Shown piece by piece: positions 1 through 10,681 of a DNA stretch of 64,000 nt. The notes under the pieces were generated by a model, which ran no database searches, had not been told where the DNA came from, and was given only the letters and a program-made list of their open reading frames with translations. Position 1 is the first letter of the stretch; each line of letters starts with the position of its first letter. Both the position numbers and the translations under genes were made by a program. The stretch is from Guillardia theta CCMP2712. Taxonomy: Eukaryota > Cryptophyceae > Pyrenomonadales > Geminigeraceae. The DNA lies in assembly GCF_000315625.1 (NCBI RefSeq), contig NW_005434582.1:152768-216767 (forward strand), in the 5' to 3' direction.

Positions 1-333
1 TCGGCCGCAATCCAGGGTGGTCTGTCGGTGTAATCAGGAACGCCAGGGACAACATGGGGGGGTATGGCAGGGTGCTATCTTGTTCCGATCTTTATTTTCC
101 AATGGGATGGACTTTGTCTGGGGGGGCTCTGAGAGGTTATTCCAGGCTGTGAACGACTGAGAGGAGGAGCAGGAAAGTATCGGGGAGAGAGGACGGGAGG
201 ACGGGAGAGGGCGCGGCGAGAGACAAGTAAGGATCAACAGAAAGACAGCGAGACGAGTTCGGGTTGATAACGCTGATGATGAAAAACACTGTTGAATTCT
301 TACAAAAATTTTCTTCTTCCTCGCTCTCTGTCA
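1..333. other. Left-edge region, no gene seen
   Basis: Purine-rich stretch downstream of the stop codon of the minus-strand HPP gene. It presumably includes that gene's 3' untranslated region. I see no convincing coding region or RNA gene. The open frames here are short and low in complexity. Confidence 0.4.
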
Positions 334-1311
334 TCACCAGTAGAGCGGATAACTTCTGTCCTTGGAAAGATTGTTGAACAAAACGGCGAAGCATATGAGG
401 ATCTGTAAGAGAGCGGAAGCATGGTTACAGGAGGCCATGGAGCAAAACGAGAAGACGATGACAGACGACGAGGGGAGAGGGGAAAATGAGGAGAGGAGGA
501 AGGGGAAAGGGAGGAAGGTGGGAGGGGAAGAGGTAAGTTGGTAGGAGGGGAGGAGGGAAACGAGCGGTGCACGGAGGAGAGGAACGAGAGCGAAACGCCA
601 GGAAAGAGAGGGAGCAAAAAGTATAGTATATGCCATCACCACACAGTCTGATATGATCGGGCAGGCCAAGAACAACCATCCCTGCAGTTGCAGTCAATCC
701 CTTGTCTCCTCCTCCCCGTTCCTCTCATCTCGTCACTCACAACATTCTTCACGTACGGCAGCCCCATGGTGTAGATGCAACTCGCGGAGCACGAGGGAGG
801 ATGTATGATCCCCAGCTGAAGTCCAGCTCAACTCCTTCTCTCCCCCACTTTCTCCTCCCTCCTCCTTGCTCCTGCCTTCCTCCCTCCGTTCCTCTCCTCC
901 TAAACCCTTCCTTCCCGCCTCCGCCTTCCTCCCTGCCTGCTTCCCTCCTTTCCCCTCCTCCTCCCCATCTTCGCACCTTGGCCTGCAGGCCGATGGAAAG
1001 AGCAGGAGCAAGAGCAGCGATGATCCACTGTCGACAGCCGTCAAAGCCCAGCTGCTGCCGGCTTCTGACCCACCTGAGGGACGGCGGTGAGGTAGCTCGG
1101 GTTGCACAGATAGTCCTGGAGGACACGCGTGAGGGACGGGAGGAAGAGGAAGAGGAAGAGGGTACGAGAGAGATAGAGACAGTAACTGCAATGATGTGCC
1201 CGAACAATACGTTTCTTGGCTGAAATAAATTGTCAGTGTGAAACGAAGTGTGAATTGTCTCATAATGATCGCCACCAACACAGCAGATATCATCTCCATC
1301 ATAGTCATCAT

Positions 1312-1381
<70 letters not shown>

Positions 1382-4300
1382 TCCATCATCTCCATCATCG
1401 TCATCTTCATCTTCATCATCATCATCATCATCATCGTCATCATCTCCATCATCATCATCATCTCCATCATCATCATCATCATCCTCATCATCCTCATCAT
1501 CATCCTCATCATCCTCATCCCACTGCAAACAGACCTGTGCTAAGGGTGACACGGGAGCTGCTGCAATCATCGCACAAACTGCGCCCATGGAGTTTATGAG
1601 GAGGAAGACGTAGCCGGTGTGTTGCACCCAGTTTCCTTGGCAATCAAGTCAGGGCAAGATACTGAGGTCGCGGAGGAGAAACAAGGAGGAGGAAGGGGAG
1701 AAGGGGTCGAGGAGGGGGAGGGAGGGGGAAGAGGAGGAGGAGGAGGAGAGGAGATTATTCTGGAGAATATTCTGGATGAGAATGGAGCGAAAAGGCGAAG
1801 TAACGAACGAGCTGCGGATAGAAGCCAGACGTGGGAAGTGGAGGAGGGAGTACAGGAAAGAGAAGGAGGAAGAACAGAGTCCTGTGTGTGTAATTCGTCA
1901 ACTCACCATCAGTGTCTTGCTTGAAATATTCTCCGTAGCTCGTGTTTCCTTTCATCCAATCGCTGACAGACTGTGGCAACGAACAAAGAGAAACGGAAAT
2001 CGGAAGTGGAACAAAACGTCACATATCAGAAATAACAGCAAACATCAGAAGCAAAACAACAAATATCCGGACAAACAGCAGATATGAAGAAAAACAACAG
2101 ATATCATAACATACAGCAGATATGTGAACAAACAGCAAATGTCTCATGGCCATCGTGCTTCGCTTTCGCCTCCGCCGCTCTCACCGTCAGAATGAAGAGA
2201 CTCAAGTAAGTTCCGATGAACGACCACAGGGAATATTGCCAAGTATGAGGACCAGGCGGAGTTGCGTTCTACCATCTCGTCATCACAAACTTTTCTTCAT
2301 CTCCTGCCTATCCTCATGCTGCTGCTGCTGCTCCTTCCCCTCCCCCTCCCCCTACCTCCCCCTCCCCTCCTCCTCATGTCTACTCCTGTTCCTTCACTTC
2401 ACCTGTCCTTTGAACTTTCGGAGATATTTGCGCCAAAAATGCCGAAAACGTTTGCCGAGGGCTTTTGGAGCAGCAGGTGGGAGGTTGGAGTCCTTCTGCG
2501 AACCGATACTGACTTCACACGCAACCTAGCGAGAATGTAAGAGAGGAGACACGAAAATATTCAGAAGAAGAATGAGAGGCGAGACAGAGATTAGGAGGAG
2601 GAAAGGAAGAGAAGGGGGAGACGGGGGAGTGAAGAAGGAAACGATTGGGGGACAAGGGGACGGAGGACAAGAAAGAGTCGGAGGAGGAGACTGGGTGTAG
2701 CTGGAAGGAAATGAGTAACAAGAACAACCTGCATCTGCTCTCGTTGCTGTGTAAGTTGAATCCAAGACAAATTCGCGAGCTGCGAAAAAGCTTTAGGACA
2801 ATCACCATTGAAGGAACGAAACAGAGGATGAGGACGGAGGCGTGGAGGGCGAGGGCAAAGACAATCAGGAAGCGAACGAGCAACCAGGAAGGAGAACGAG
2901 TGGCGAAGAGAAGGAGGGAGGGAAGGAGGAGGAGGACGTAGGTAAGAGTCTAGGAGTGTCTGACCCTCAAGTGATAAGCCCAGTAGAGAGCGCAGGATCC
3001 TTGAGCGAGAATCTCCAAAACTTTGACGCTCTTGGACATCTGAGCGAACCCCTGGAGCACTTGTGTTAAGAGAGAAAGGAAAGGAGCCAAAAGGTGAGCA
3101 GCAGGATATGCCGGAGCTTGTGATAGGGCAGAGCGCAGAAACAGCACTGCACAAGGAGAGAAAGAGCAAAAGAAGGTCGAGGAGGAGGAGGAGGAGGAGG
3201 AGGAGGAGGAGGAGGAGAGCAGGAGGAGGAGGAGGAGGAGGAGGAGCTGGTTCAACCTGCCGGACGTTTGCAGACTGATTGCTATCGAGATGATACAAGA
3301 TCATGACCCCGATGACATGGTTCCAGAGAGGATGCGAGATAGGCACAGCCACACAGAAATCAAACATTCCCTGGAAGACAAACCTAAGATATGGATTCGG
3401 TACAGCAGCGACTTGAAGATCGTGGGAGCAGAGAGGAGGAGGAAGGGCGAGAAGAGGAGAAAGGACAAGAGGAGGAGGAGAAGAAGAAGTAGACAGGAGT
3501 TTCGAGAGGAGGAAGAGGGAGAGGGAGAGGGAGAGGAGGAGGAGAGGAGGAGAGGAGGAGGTGGTGGTGTGCTAGATTTTGACTTGAAGGTAAACGCTGA
3601 TGACAAGGGCGAGATAGGGGATCGAGAGGAGAATCTCGACTTGCTGCTCATCTTCTTACATTTGCAAGGGACAGACGAGCGTCAAACAAAGCTTCTCCGT
3701 CCCCGTCGGGTCTGCTCCCCTGCTCACACCCCACTCACGACGAAACCGCAAGCAGCTTCACGCACACTTACACCATCTCCTTCCCCCAGGTCGTACCAGA
3801 AAGGCTTCTGCTGTCTCCACGCCATGCCCGCGATCCCGCTGATAGCCAAACAAACATCACACGTCATGCCCCTCAAGCCGCACACGTCGCCAACCTCCCC
3901 TCGTCGTAACTGCAGACGTCGTCGCGCGCAACCTCCTCCATTGCCATGATGCGACTGCGAACGTCCTGCGACTTCACCTCATCGCGAGACCTCAATCAGC
4001 TCAACGCACATCGTCGCAGCTCTGCGAGTCCATTGCGATTTGCAGAATCAGATCGTGAAGGTACGACTGCCCGGACCATCGCAACCTGTGCAGATACAAC
4101 TGAGCGTCAGGACTTGTCCGCCGCAGATCGTTCAGCTACTTGTCCGAGAGATTTCTTGTGAGCTCAGCATGCTTGCTGTAAGTCAAGCATCAGTGAGTGG
4201 CCGACAACCTGGTTGCCGGCATCTCACCGGGCTTCGACGCCATGGGACTCTTCCGAGACAAGTCCGAAGGAAACTGTTGAGGATGTAAGAAATGCTATCA

Positions 4301-4995
4301 AACAACATCGAAGGATAGACAGTGCGTCTCTCACCAATACTCGGAAAGTGTGATTTGCTTCCATTCTTTCCATGCAAGTAGCTCAAGCTCCTCTTTGACC
4401 TTGCATCGGAGTTGCGCGGGTTCGATCTAGAGTTGCTGAACTCAGCACCTACCCCCTTCGTCTTTACCATCACGCGTCAGATTTAAGACCTTGAAACAAT
4501 CACAGTGACCGATGTATCTTGCTCTGAGTGATTCGTGGCGTCTGCATAATCGCTTCCGTGCTCGGAAGACGACAAGACCTCCTCTGGCAGCCGCAGCCAG
4601 AGGTCGGCATAGACGAACCCCAAGGTCGTGCAGACATCGTGGAGAAGGCACTGCACGGGATCGTTCTCATTCAGGTTACAATCTGCCGTCTCATCTTGCA
4701 TATGGGAGTCCTGCAAGGTACTCTTTCTGAACAAGGACTAAGTCAGAGGACGGTCAAAGACGTTGGGGAGCTTACTTGTCGACGCTCGGCAAAGGACCAG
4801 AGGACGAGGAGTCTTGTGAGACGCTCGTGTCCTTCCCTCCACTGCTTCTGCCATCTGCTCGTCCATCGTCGCTCTCCATTTGACTCTTACTTCTGCAATC
4901 AGAGAGCACGAGAGTCAAGGCTGGAATCTCCGATACGCGCACACGATCCTTGTTTACCTGATCGTTGACAATTGTTTGACAGCAGCGTCCGACAT
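334..4995 (-). CDS. GAF-like domain / HPP-family membrane transporter fusion (21 exons)
   Basis: Exons, 5' to 3': 4995-4958, 4892-4776, 4726-4490, 4273-4228, 4171-4140, 4085-4010, 3909-3772, 3719-3660, 3370-3257, 3051-2965, 2779-2729, 2525-2403, 2268-2185, 1970-1907, 1635-1535, 1219-1166, 1115-1074, 1027-977, 815-741, 681-643, 402-334. All phases join to give 565 codons. The N-terminus is a Ser/Asp-rich linker. Residues about 72-282 look like a GAF sensor: VYADLWLRL early, then SGIAGMAW, then DFCVAVPIS followed by VIGVMILYH. Residues about 360-560 match the HPP family: LWSFIGTYLSLF, APVSPLAQ followed by PRNVLFGH, IHPPSCSAS, and a C-terminal FNNLSKDRSYPLYW. HPP proteins are multi-pass inner-membrane proteins, and the cyanobacterial and plastid members include nitrite transporters. 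A ligand-sensing domain controlling transport is my inference. HPP assignment is strong; the GAF assignment and the two shortest exons (4171-4140, 4085-4010) are less certain. Confidence 0.8.
1295..1525. repeat. ATC/GAT trinucleotide repeat inside an HPP-gene intron
   Basis: About 230 bp of imperfect CAT/ATC triplets. It lies in the intron between the exon ending at 1535 and the exon starting at 1219 of the minus-strand gene. It is open in several frames, giving spurious poly-His, poly-Ile or poly-Asp ORFs. It is simple sequence, not coding. Confidence 0.9.
3175..3245. repeat. AGG triplet run in an intron
   Basis: Nearly pure AGG repeat, read as CCT on the sense strand of the HPP gene. It falls in the intron between exons 3370-3257 and 3051-2965. 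Confidence 0.85.
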
Positions 4996-6204
4996 ATTCT
5001 TCTCGACCGTGTGAACCAAATCGCACTGATTCTTCTTTCCAGCAGCAGTGATCAGGTCTGCTTCATTCGACAACAATCTTCAACATAAAAAGTCAGACAG
5101 ACAATCATCTTTTCGGCCATTCTTTCCCAATATACAGCTTCGTCTCTACACCTGCGCATGAAGTTGCTTGCTCTGTACCAATCCTTCCTACTTGTGGTTC
5201 ATTTGCTTTGATTCAAACGTTCCAATTTGTCATCTCAGCATACACAATCGGTATCCCTGCTCCAGTACGAGAGCTCATGAAGCAACATCGGATTGCAAGC
5301 TCAAGCGCTACTGCCTCGTCCTACTTTTTCCATTCCATCGCTTCCCATTGTTCCCCATAAAACCTCACAGGGCGCTTCTTTTCCCCACAATCACCATATC
5401 CCTCCGACCCGTATGACCCCCACCCTGTGGTCTCCTGACCGACCCTTGATGTACACCCTATAATTTGTGAGAGATCTGGGTATACTTGAGGGGGTAGGGA
5501 CCTATGACTACCCTCAGTCAAAAATATCAGTCATATTCCCCGGTTTGATAAATGCCACCTCTACCTACTACGAATTATCACCCTACCCCCTAAAATTCAG
5601 TTTTTCATGGATAATGACCGGGTACTTTTGGACCACCCGAATCCCCAAACTTTTCACACTTCACCCCTACTACGGATTCTTATGATTTTTTTTTAAACCT
5701 CCGTCCTTGCCAATTTGTACCAATAATTTTACTTATCAGAATCAAGTGATCGCTACGACACCCGGAGGGGCTCGGGCACTCCGTGACGGGCCGCCGGACG
5801 GGCCGCCGGGGGCCGGGCCCGGATTACTCGTCTCTAGTAGGTTAGCCGTCTAAATTGGGGTGTTAGTCATCTTTTTTTTCACCGGTCCTTGTACCCTACC
5901 CTACCCATCTTCCCGGTCCTCCGCCCCGACCCTGATAAGTTGAGCTCCCTAGCTAGTACCCCCTCAGAGAAGCTCTTGCCCACCCTATGACTCGTAGTTT
6001 TTTAACTTCCTGACGCAATCGAGTGACCCCCCCGGTATTTTGTGTGTGCCGCATAACAAGATCGGTGACCCCACCTCCACTGCACTGTACCTCTACCCCC
6101 AATATCTCCAAATATTCAGGGGTTTCAATGGTGATTAAAATGACCCCACCCACACATAATTGACAGTGCCGGCAAGTCCGTACAACTAAAACCCACCATC
6201 CCAG
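4996..6204. other. Intergenic region with a CCCTACCCC-rich tract (about 5385-6165)
   Basis: Separates the divergent HPP gene and the 6241 gene. From about 5385 the sequence is full of words such as CCCTACCCC, GGGGTAGGG and GTACCCC, with stop codons in all frames. A short GC block (about 5756-5826) made of GGCCGG/GGGCC words is embedded in it. I see no gene. Confidence 0.5.
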
Positions 6205-6240
6205 CGACTCTTCCGAGTTGCATCCTCGGCGCTGCTCGCC

Positions 6241-6648
6241 ATGCTACACCACATCCTGATCCCCCACCATCACGCCCTCGCTAACGGAGACCCTCCCGGC
6301 GAGCCTCAGTTCAATGCTGCCGGCTACAACAGCGGCTCCGGTATCTACGCATGGAAGGGTGGAGCATGGGAAGATTGGTCGGGCCAAGCAAACCGCGTCT
6401 ACTGCAAGTCTTGGGACAAATACTTCAGGCAGCAGGGATACGTCAAGCCCGGCGAGCTCTCTCAGTGGGACCCAACCTGCAGAGGCTTTGACGTCAACTA
6501 CAATGAATGGCACAACCTCGACGACAGCGCCTCTCCCTTCAAGTCGAACACCACTCCTGTCGACCCCGGCTCTGTTGATTCCTGGCTGTCCAACGTTGGT
6601 GGAGGAATCTACCGCGGACGTCCTACCACCCTGCGTGGTTTGTATTGA
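6241..6648 (+). CDS. Hypothetical secreted or plastid-type protein
   Basis: Open frame of 135 codons rich in Trp, Tyr, Gly and Asn, for example WKGGAWEDWSGQANRVYC and CRGFDVNYNEWHNLDD. I do not recognise the family. The frame stays open upstream to an acceptor-like CCCAG at 6204, adding RLFRVASSALLAML. This resembles a signal-peptide core, so an upstream exon carrying the true start is likely and the ATG at 6241 may be internal. It is followed by an AATAAA at 6781. Its composition is unlike the surrounding repeat DNA, which supports a real gene. Confidence 0.55.
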   Translation: MLHHILIPHHHALANGDPPGEPQFNAAGYNSGSGIYAWKGGAWEDWSGQANRVYCKSWDKYFRQQGYVKPGELSQWDPTCRGFDVNYNEWHNLDDSASPFKSNTTPVDPGSVDSWLSNVGGGIYRGRPTTLRGLY

Positions 6649-6780
6649 ATGGTCAGACCTAGACTCTTTCCTTGGCAGCCTGAGCAGAATGACCCCCCAG
6701 CGGTACAACATGTCTTGCTGGGAAGCGTGCTCAGCCTGGGTGGAGTGTGTGTCAGGATGCGCTTGTATGATGCGTGTTGC

Positions 6781-6786
6781 AATAAA
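6781..6786 (+). terminator. Possible polyadenylation signal AATAAA
   Basis: AATAAA about 130 bp downstream of the stop codon at 6648, in a plausible 3' untranslated region. Confidence 0.4.
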
Positions 6787-6849
6787 AAGCGCTCAAAGAC
6801 ACTGATGTGCAACTCGAAACAAAGGATGGGCCTGGACGTACAGGTCGAG

Positions 6850-7805
6850 AGTTTTGTGCTTGCTGTTGTGCTTAGTCAAGCTAGAATTGAGAATGTGGAT
6901 AAGAGAGGTAAGGAGTTGAAAGGCAGGCTGCCGATTCGCCAGAGAGAAAAGATATAGCCCGCGAAAGGACGTAAACCAGAAAAAAGAGGACGAGCGCAGG
7001 AAGAGGGGTTTGTGGAGTGCACTTTTAGCAGGTCTCCCGGACGACGCTGGTGGTGACGAGCTTCATTCTCAGACTAGGAGGCTGAGGAATGTTGCGATGA
7101 GGAAGAAGGGTCAGGCCCAGAGAAGCAGAAAGGGAATGTAATTCTCATGGAGGACGAAACAAGGCCGAGAAAAGAAGGGAGATCCGAAGACTGATTTAAG
7201 CCTGAACGGACTTGGAACAAGCCTTAAAGTTTCATAGCCGCGTTCCCTTCACAGGCTTCAAGAATCAGCCATGGCTGCCGTAATACACCGATAGCTCAGT
7301 GCCGCAAGCCGCCAACCTCCGGTTTGTCGCCTCGTCGTAACTGCAGACATCGCCCCGCCATGCCATGATACCTCCGAGCACCGCGGCCGGCTGGCGGAGT
7401 TTTTTTGTTGGGGGCATGGGTTGGACGGAGGCTCAGCCTGTTCCGCGGCGGCCTTAGCATGGCGGCCATGAGACCGTCACCGGGCATCATAGCCGCTATG
7501 ATCATAGCCGCTACACCGATCTGCTACGGTAGCAGAGCGGTGCAGGGGCATCTCAGAAAACTTCTGGCCCCGGCTTCCCGAAAATTCTTTCTCTAAGGAC
7601 CAGTTCTGAACGATACACACAAACCAGACCACATTGTCCACTCACAGCTGAAAAACAGCACTGTGGAAAGTGGACCCCACCCTTTACTCGACATTGAATT
7701 GAATCGGAAGTCAACTTCACTGTAGTTTATTGCAATTTATTTCTCCACACGAAGAGCGCTTGAATTCACCAACATCACTGCTTCGCTACATGCTATCGAT
7801 ATAGA
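6850..7805. other. Non-coding stretch around the GAF-exon fragment
   Basis: Apart from the fragment at 7297-7360 I see no supported gene. Open frames such as the one at 7405-7596 have no recognisable domain and no coding-like composition. Confidence 0.35.
7297..7360 (-). pseudogene. Fragment copied from a GAF-domain exon
   Basis: On the minus strand a CTGCAG acceptor is followed by LRRGDKPEVGGLRH and a stop. Exon 3909-3772 of the GAF/HPP gene starts, after the same acceptor, with LRRGEVGDVCGLRG. The nucleotide match covers the acceptor, the TTACGACGAGG start and the GAGGTTGGCG words, then decays. I see no other exons of the gene here, so this looks like a partial duplicate or the relic of a second copy. 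Confidence 0.6.
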
Positions 7806-8726
7806 TCATGCTTGCTTCTTCCTGAATGGTGAGGTCACCACACCAAGGATACCCATGGGCACGATCTTCAAACTGGCGATGGTAGCCAGAACGCACCCCA
7901 TACTCATACTCAACACACGGGGAACATTTGCCGGAAAGACCTTCAATATGCAGGTCGTTGCAGTTATCAACAGGTACAAAGGTGTGTAATACAGGGCGAA
8001 GAGAATCTCGAAGATGAGATTGGATCCCTTCTTGGGATTTCCTGACAACCTCCCTCGATAAAATGACAACAGCGTATTGCCGGAAATGCTCCCCCAGTGA
8101 AGGAACCAACACAGTGACTTGATTGCATTGGCCTTGCCCTTTCCCACAGATTTCACAAGCTCCTGATACTCAGCTTCGAAGCATGCTCCTCGTCCGTTGT
8201 ATTCACCAAATTTGCGCGCGAAATTCACCATCTTATCATTGGTTACCTTCTGTAGCTCTTTGCTCGTTTTAGCTTCGTTGATTCTTTTGGTATCATCCTT
8301 TAGACCTGCCATTCTACCAAGCTCGCAATGCAATCCTGTGCAGTAAGGACATGAATTCACGGAATTCACGGCCAACATGATTGCCTCAATGGTCTTCGGA
8401 TCAAGGCGATTTGGACCCGCATATGCATCATAAATTCCAGGGATTGCTTTCATTATATCAATATGGTCTCTGAGGCAGGTACTTGCTGTGAAGGTCTTTC
8501 GATCGAAGGGCGCACCGCCTTTGAGGGAGAGCGGAGCATGATCTTCAATCCTGGCCCTTCTCGCAGCAACGAAGGACTTCTTCGGCGACTCGGTCTCAAT
8601 TAAGAATCTAGAACCAGGAAACTGTGCCGGCGATGAGAATCCATCCAATGCTGAGACAGACACTCCGAGGACGAGGAGGACGAGGACGAGGACGAGGAGG
8701 TGCGAGGGTGAAGCGATGTTGGTCAT
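7806..8726 (-). CDS. AhpD / carboxymuconolactone decarboxylase-like protein, probably plastid-targeted, membrane-anchored
   Basis: Single exon, 306 codons. The first 26 residues are hydrophobic (LLVLVLVLLVLGVSVSA), like an ER signal peptide. They are followed by an Arg/Ser/Phe-containing stretch, the bipartite pattern used for secondary plastids. Residues about 110-140 hold the AhpD-type motif: EAIMLAVNSVNSCPYC with Cys126, Cys129 and His133. In this family the Cys-x-x-Cys pair acts in peroxide or alkylhydroperoxide reduction. The C-terminal 80 residues contain two hydrophobic segments around LYYTPLYLLITATTCIL and LSMSMGCVLATIASL, unusual for AhpD. The start was chosen because the in-frame sequence further upstream (to 9026) is repeat DNA. 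Function is inferred from the motif only. Confidence 0.8.
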   Translation of the reverse strand: MTNIASPSHLLVLVLVLLVLGVSVSALDGFSSPAQFPGSRFLIETESPKKSFVAARRARIEDHAPLSLKGGAPFDRKTFTASTCLRDHIDIMKAIPGIYDAYAGPNRLDPKTIEAIMLAVNSVNSCPYCTGLHCELGRMAGLKDDTKRINEAKTSKELQKVTNDKMVNFARKFGEYNGRGACFEAEYQELVKSVGKGKANAIKSLCWFLHWGSISGNTLLSFYRGRLSGNPKKGSNLIFEILFALYYTPLYLLITATTCILKVFPANVPRVLSMSMGCVLATIASLKIVPMGILGVVTSPFRKKQA

Positions 8727-8756
8727 GGAGCTCTCAAATCGCCGTTTCGGACGCAC

Positions 8757-8945
8757 GTTGCCAACCCCCCACCCCCCCCCATACCACGGAAACCCCCTCC
8801 ACGTGCTCAACCCCACCCCTACCAACTCACCCCTTCTGCCTCTCGTCGGGTAGTACCCATGGTCATAGTAAGGTCTTTTTACACCCTCCACCCCCTCTAA
8901 AGTTTGAGATACTTGAGGGTAGTAGTGCGGCACTTCAATCCAGGC
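8757..8945. repeat. C-rich CCACCCC/CCCTACC-type tract
   Basis: Short tract with the same CCCCACCCC and ACCCCTACC words as the longer intergenic tracts, directly upstream of the AhpD-like gene. It ends in a GC block (about 8960-9020) of GGCCGG/CGGCGG words. Confidence 0.5.
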
Positions 8946-9070
8946 GTCCGAAACCGTCATAACTGGTTCAACGGCGGCATCCGGGGCCGGCCGCGGCGGC
9001 GGGCCCGGGGGATCACTCACTGACAATTCAACCGAGTCCTGACGGTGTGAGGAAACATGCGACCTTCACC

Positions 9071-9106
9071 TTTTTACTCAAAGTTAAGTTAAAAATCAGT
9101 ACGAGG
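9071..9106 (+). repeat. Short AT-rich dispersed element, copy 1
   Basis: Contains ACTCAAAGTTAAGTTAA followed by AAATCAGTACGAGG. The same core recurs at 9375 and 27952, and inverted at 48674. Confidence 0.85.
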
Positions 9107-10681
9107 ACAATCGAGATCGACTTTTAAAAGACATTTTTATTCTCAAATTATTGATATGTTACAATTTTAAAATGCGAGATCTCCTCCAGGTGTACTGGCT
9201 GGGGGACGGCTCAAACAAAGTTTTAAGACTATTTAATAATATTACAACTAGACTTTCTTGGTAGAATTTTATAGTACGGACATCACTGGGGCAAGTAGAC
9301 TCTACAACAAAACTTCTTATGATAGACCCCACGCTAGCAGCCCCGCCCGGCCGGATGATTGCTCACGAACTCATGACCTTTTACTCAAAGTTAAGTTAAA
9401 AATCAGTACGAGACAGTGTTGGGTTTTATAGTATTTATTCCGATTCGAAGAAGGTATCTCCCACTACATCTGGTCGGATCTATCATTTGTACGGTATACG
9501 AAGGTATAAAACTGAATTCTTTTGGCAGATGGTACATTTCATCTTCATGGTACAAGTACTGCGGGTGTATGTCCTTGAATTTAGGGTGCAGTTTTGCTTT
9601 TTAGATTGTACTTTTTGTACGGATATCCTACAGCTACAACTAAAAAACCCCTGCAGTCGCTACGATGCGACCCCTCGGTTTCGATCACCCTACCCCTACC
9701 TCAGGCTTCCACTGTTTATTTGCACACTCACATTACCCTTCCTATTGAAAAGAACCCCTATCATGTATTTACGATCCTCCTCAAAAGTACCCCTCCTTTC
9801 CACGACCTACCAGCTCTGGACTATTTGCTTGGGATCACCCCTAGTCCAATGCTAGGCCTGTTTATGCGTGCACCTACTCCGATGCAATCTCAACCACAGT
9901 AGCACCCTACCCCTCTTCAAGGGTACAATCCGGTACCCTTACGACCCCCTTGGAATGCGTCCCTACCACCTCTACCTACCAAAGTCCCATGGAATTTCCA
10001 TGTTGAAAGGGTACCTCAAAGTTTTGAGATACCACCCTAGATTGTCCACCACCACCCCTCAAACATACATCTCTACCCTAGTCAGCTGGTAGACCTCTAA
10101 CCTAGGTTCAATTGAATACCCCACCCCAGGTCACCTACCACCCCATCTGTTAGTTTTCCTTCCCGTCCTCCAATTGCTCTGCTGCCCTCCATTTCGCGCA
10201 TCCTCCTTCAAAACTACTATCTCATCCCTCCCTCCGTCTTCCCCTCAAACCCTTCTCCTCCTCCTCCTCTCCTCCTCCTCTCCTCGCTTGCAATCCGTCC
10301 CATCACGTGGCCAAAGGCGGCACACGATTCATTGTGACAAGGCCAGACTCTTGCAGTAGTTCGGAAGTTGCGATTGGATTCTACAGCATACCACATACTT
10401 CAGAACGGGTCAATAATTTTCAAGTGCTTACTTAGATTTGAATCAGAGAAAAACGTACCAAGGGTTACCGTCTTTACTTCATCTTGATACATTCAACGAT
10501 CCTCTTCTGTTTAATCCTACCTTGATTGTTGCAAGCAGCTGGTGCTTCATACAAACTTACCTTGTCCTAGCCTATCGCGAACTTTTTCAGCTACAGTGTA
10601 CATTGAAAGACCATGGGACATGGGCATCGGAACAGGCCATTTGTAATTTTATCGATTTCGACCCCACGCCGCGCTAGCAGC
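9107..10681. other. Gene-free region with CCCTACCCC-rich tract (about 9640-10145)
   Basis: The first part is AT-rich and flanked by the two copies of the short element. The second part is rich in ACCCCTAC/CCCTACC words, then a CTCC run near 10250. Several open frames exist but none has recognisable protein character. Confidence 0.45.
9375..9412 (+). repeat. Short AT-rich dispersed element, copy 2
   Basis: Same core as the copy at 9071, including the flanking GACCTT and AGTACGAG, about 300 bp away in the same orientation. Confidence 0.85.

Noticed and set aside
749..1627. Long acidic open frame (poly-Asp) and overlapping His/Ile/Met-rich frames
   Set aside because: Caused by the ATC/GAT triplet repeat. 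Only 1535-1627 of it is real exon, and the rest is intron of the HPP gene.
2591..3367. Minus-strand open frame of 258 codons read as one exon
   Set aside because: It runs through a CCT repeat. Only 2729-2779, 2965-3051 and 3257-3370 fit as exons by phase and splice sites, and not all in that frame.
3584..3643. Hydrophobic exon candidate (VEILLSIPYLALVIS) for the GAF/HPP gene
   Set aside because: The alternative exon 3719-3660 has better splice sites, fits in phase and gives the expected GAF sequence (EALFDARLSLAN before GMFDFCVAV).
5385..6165. Telomere or CRISPR-like array
   Set aside because: The CCCTACCCC words are irregular in spacing and sequence. There are no uniform repeats with spacers, and this is nuclear eukaryotic DNA.
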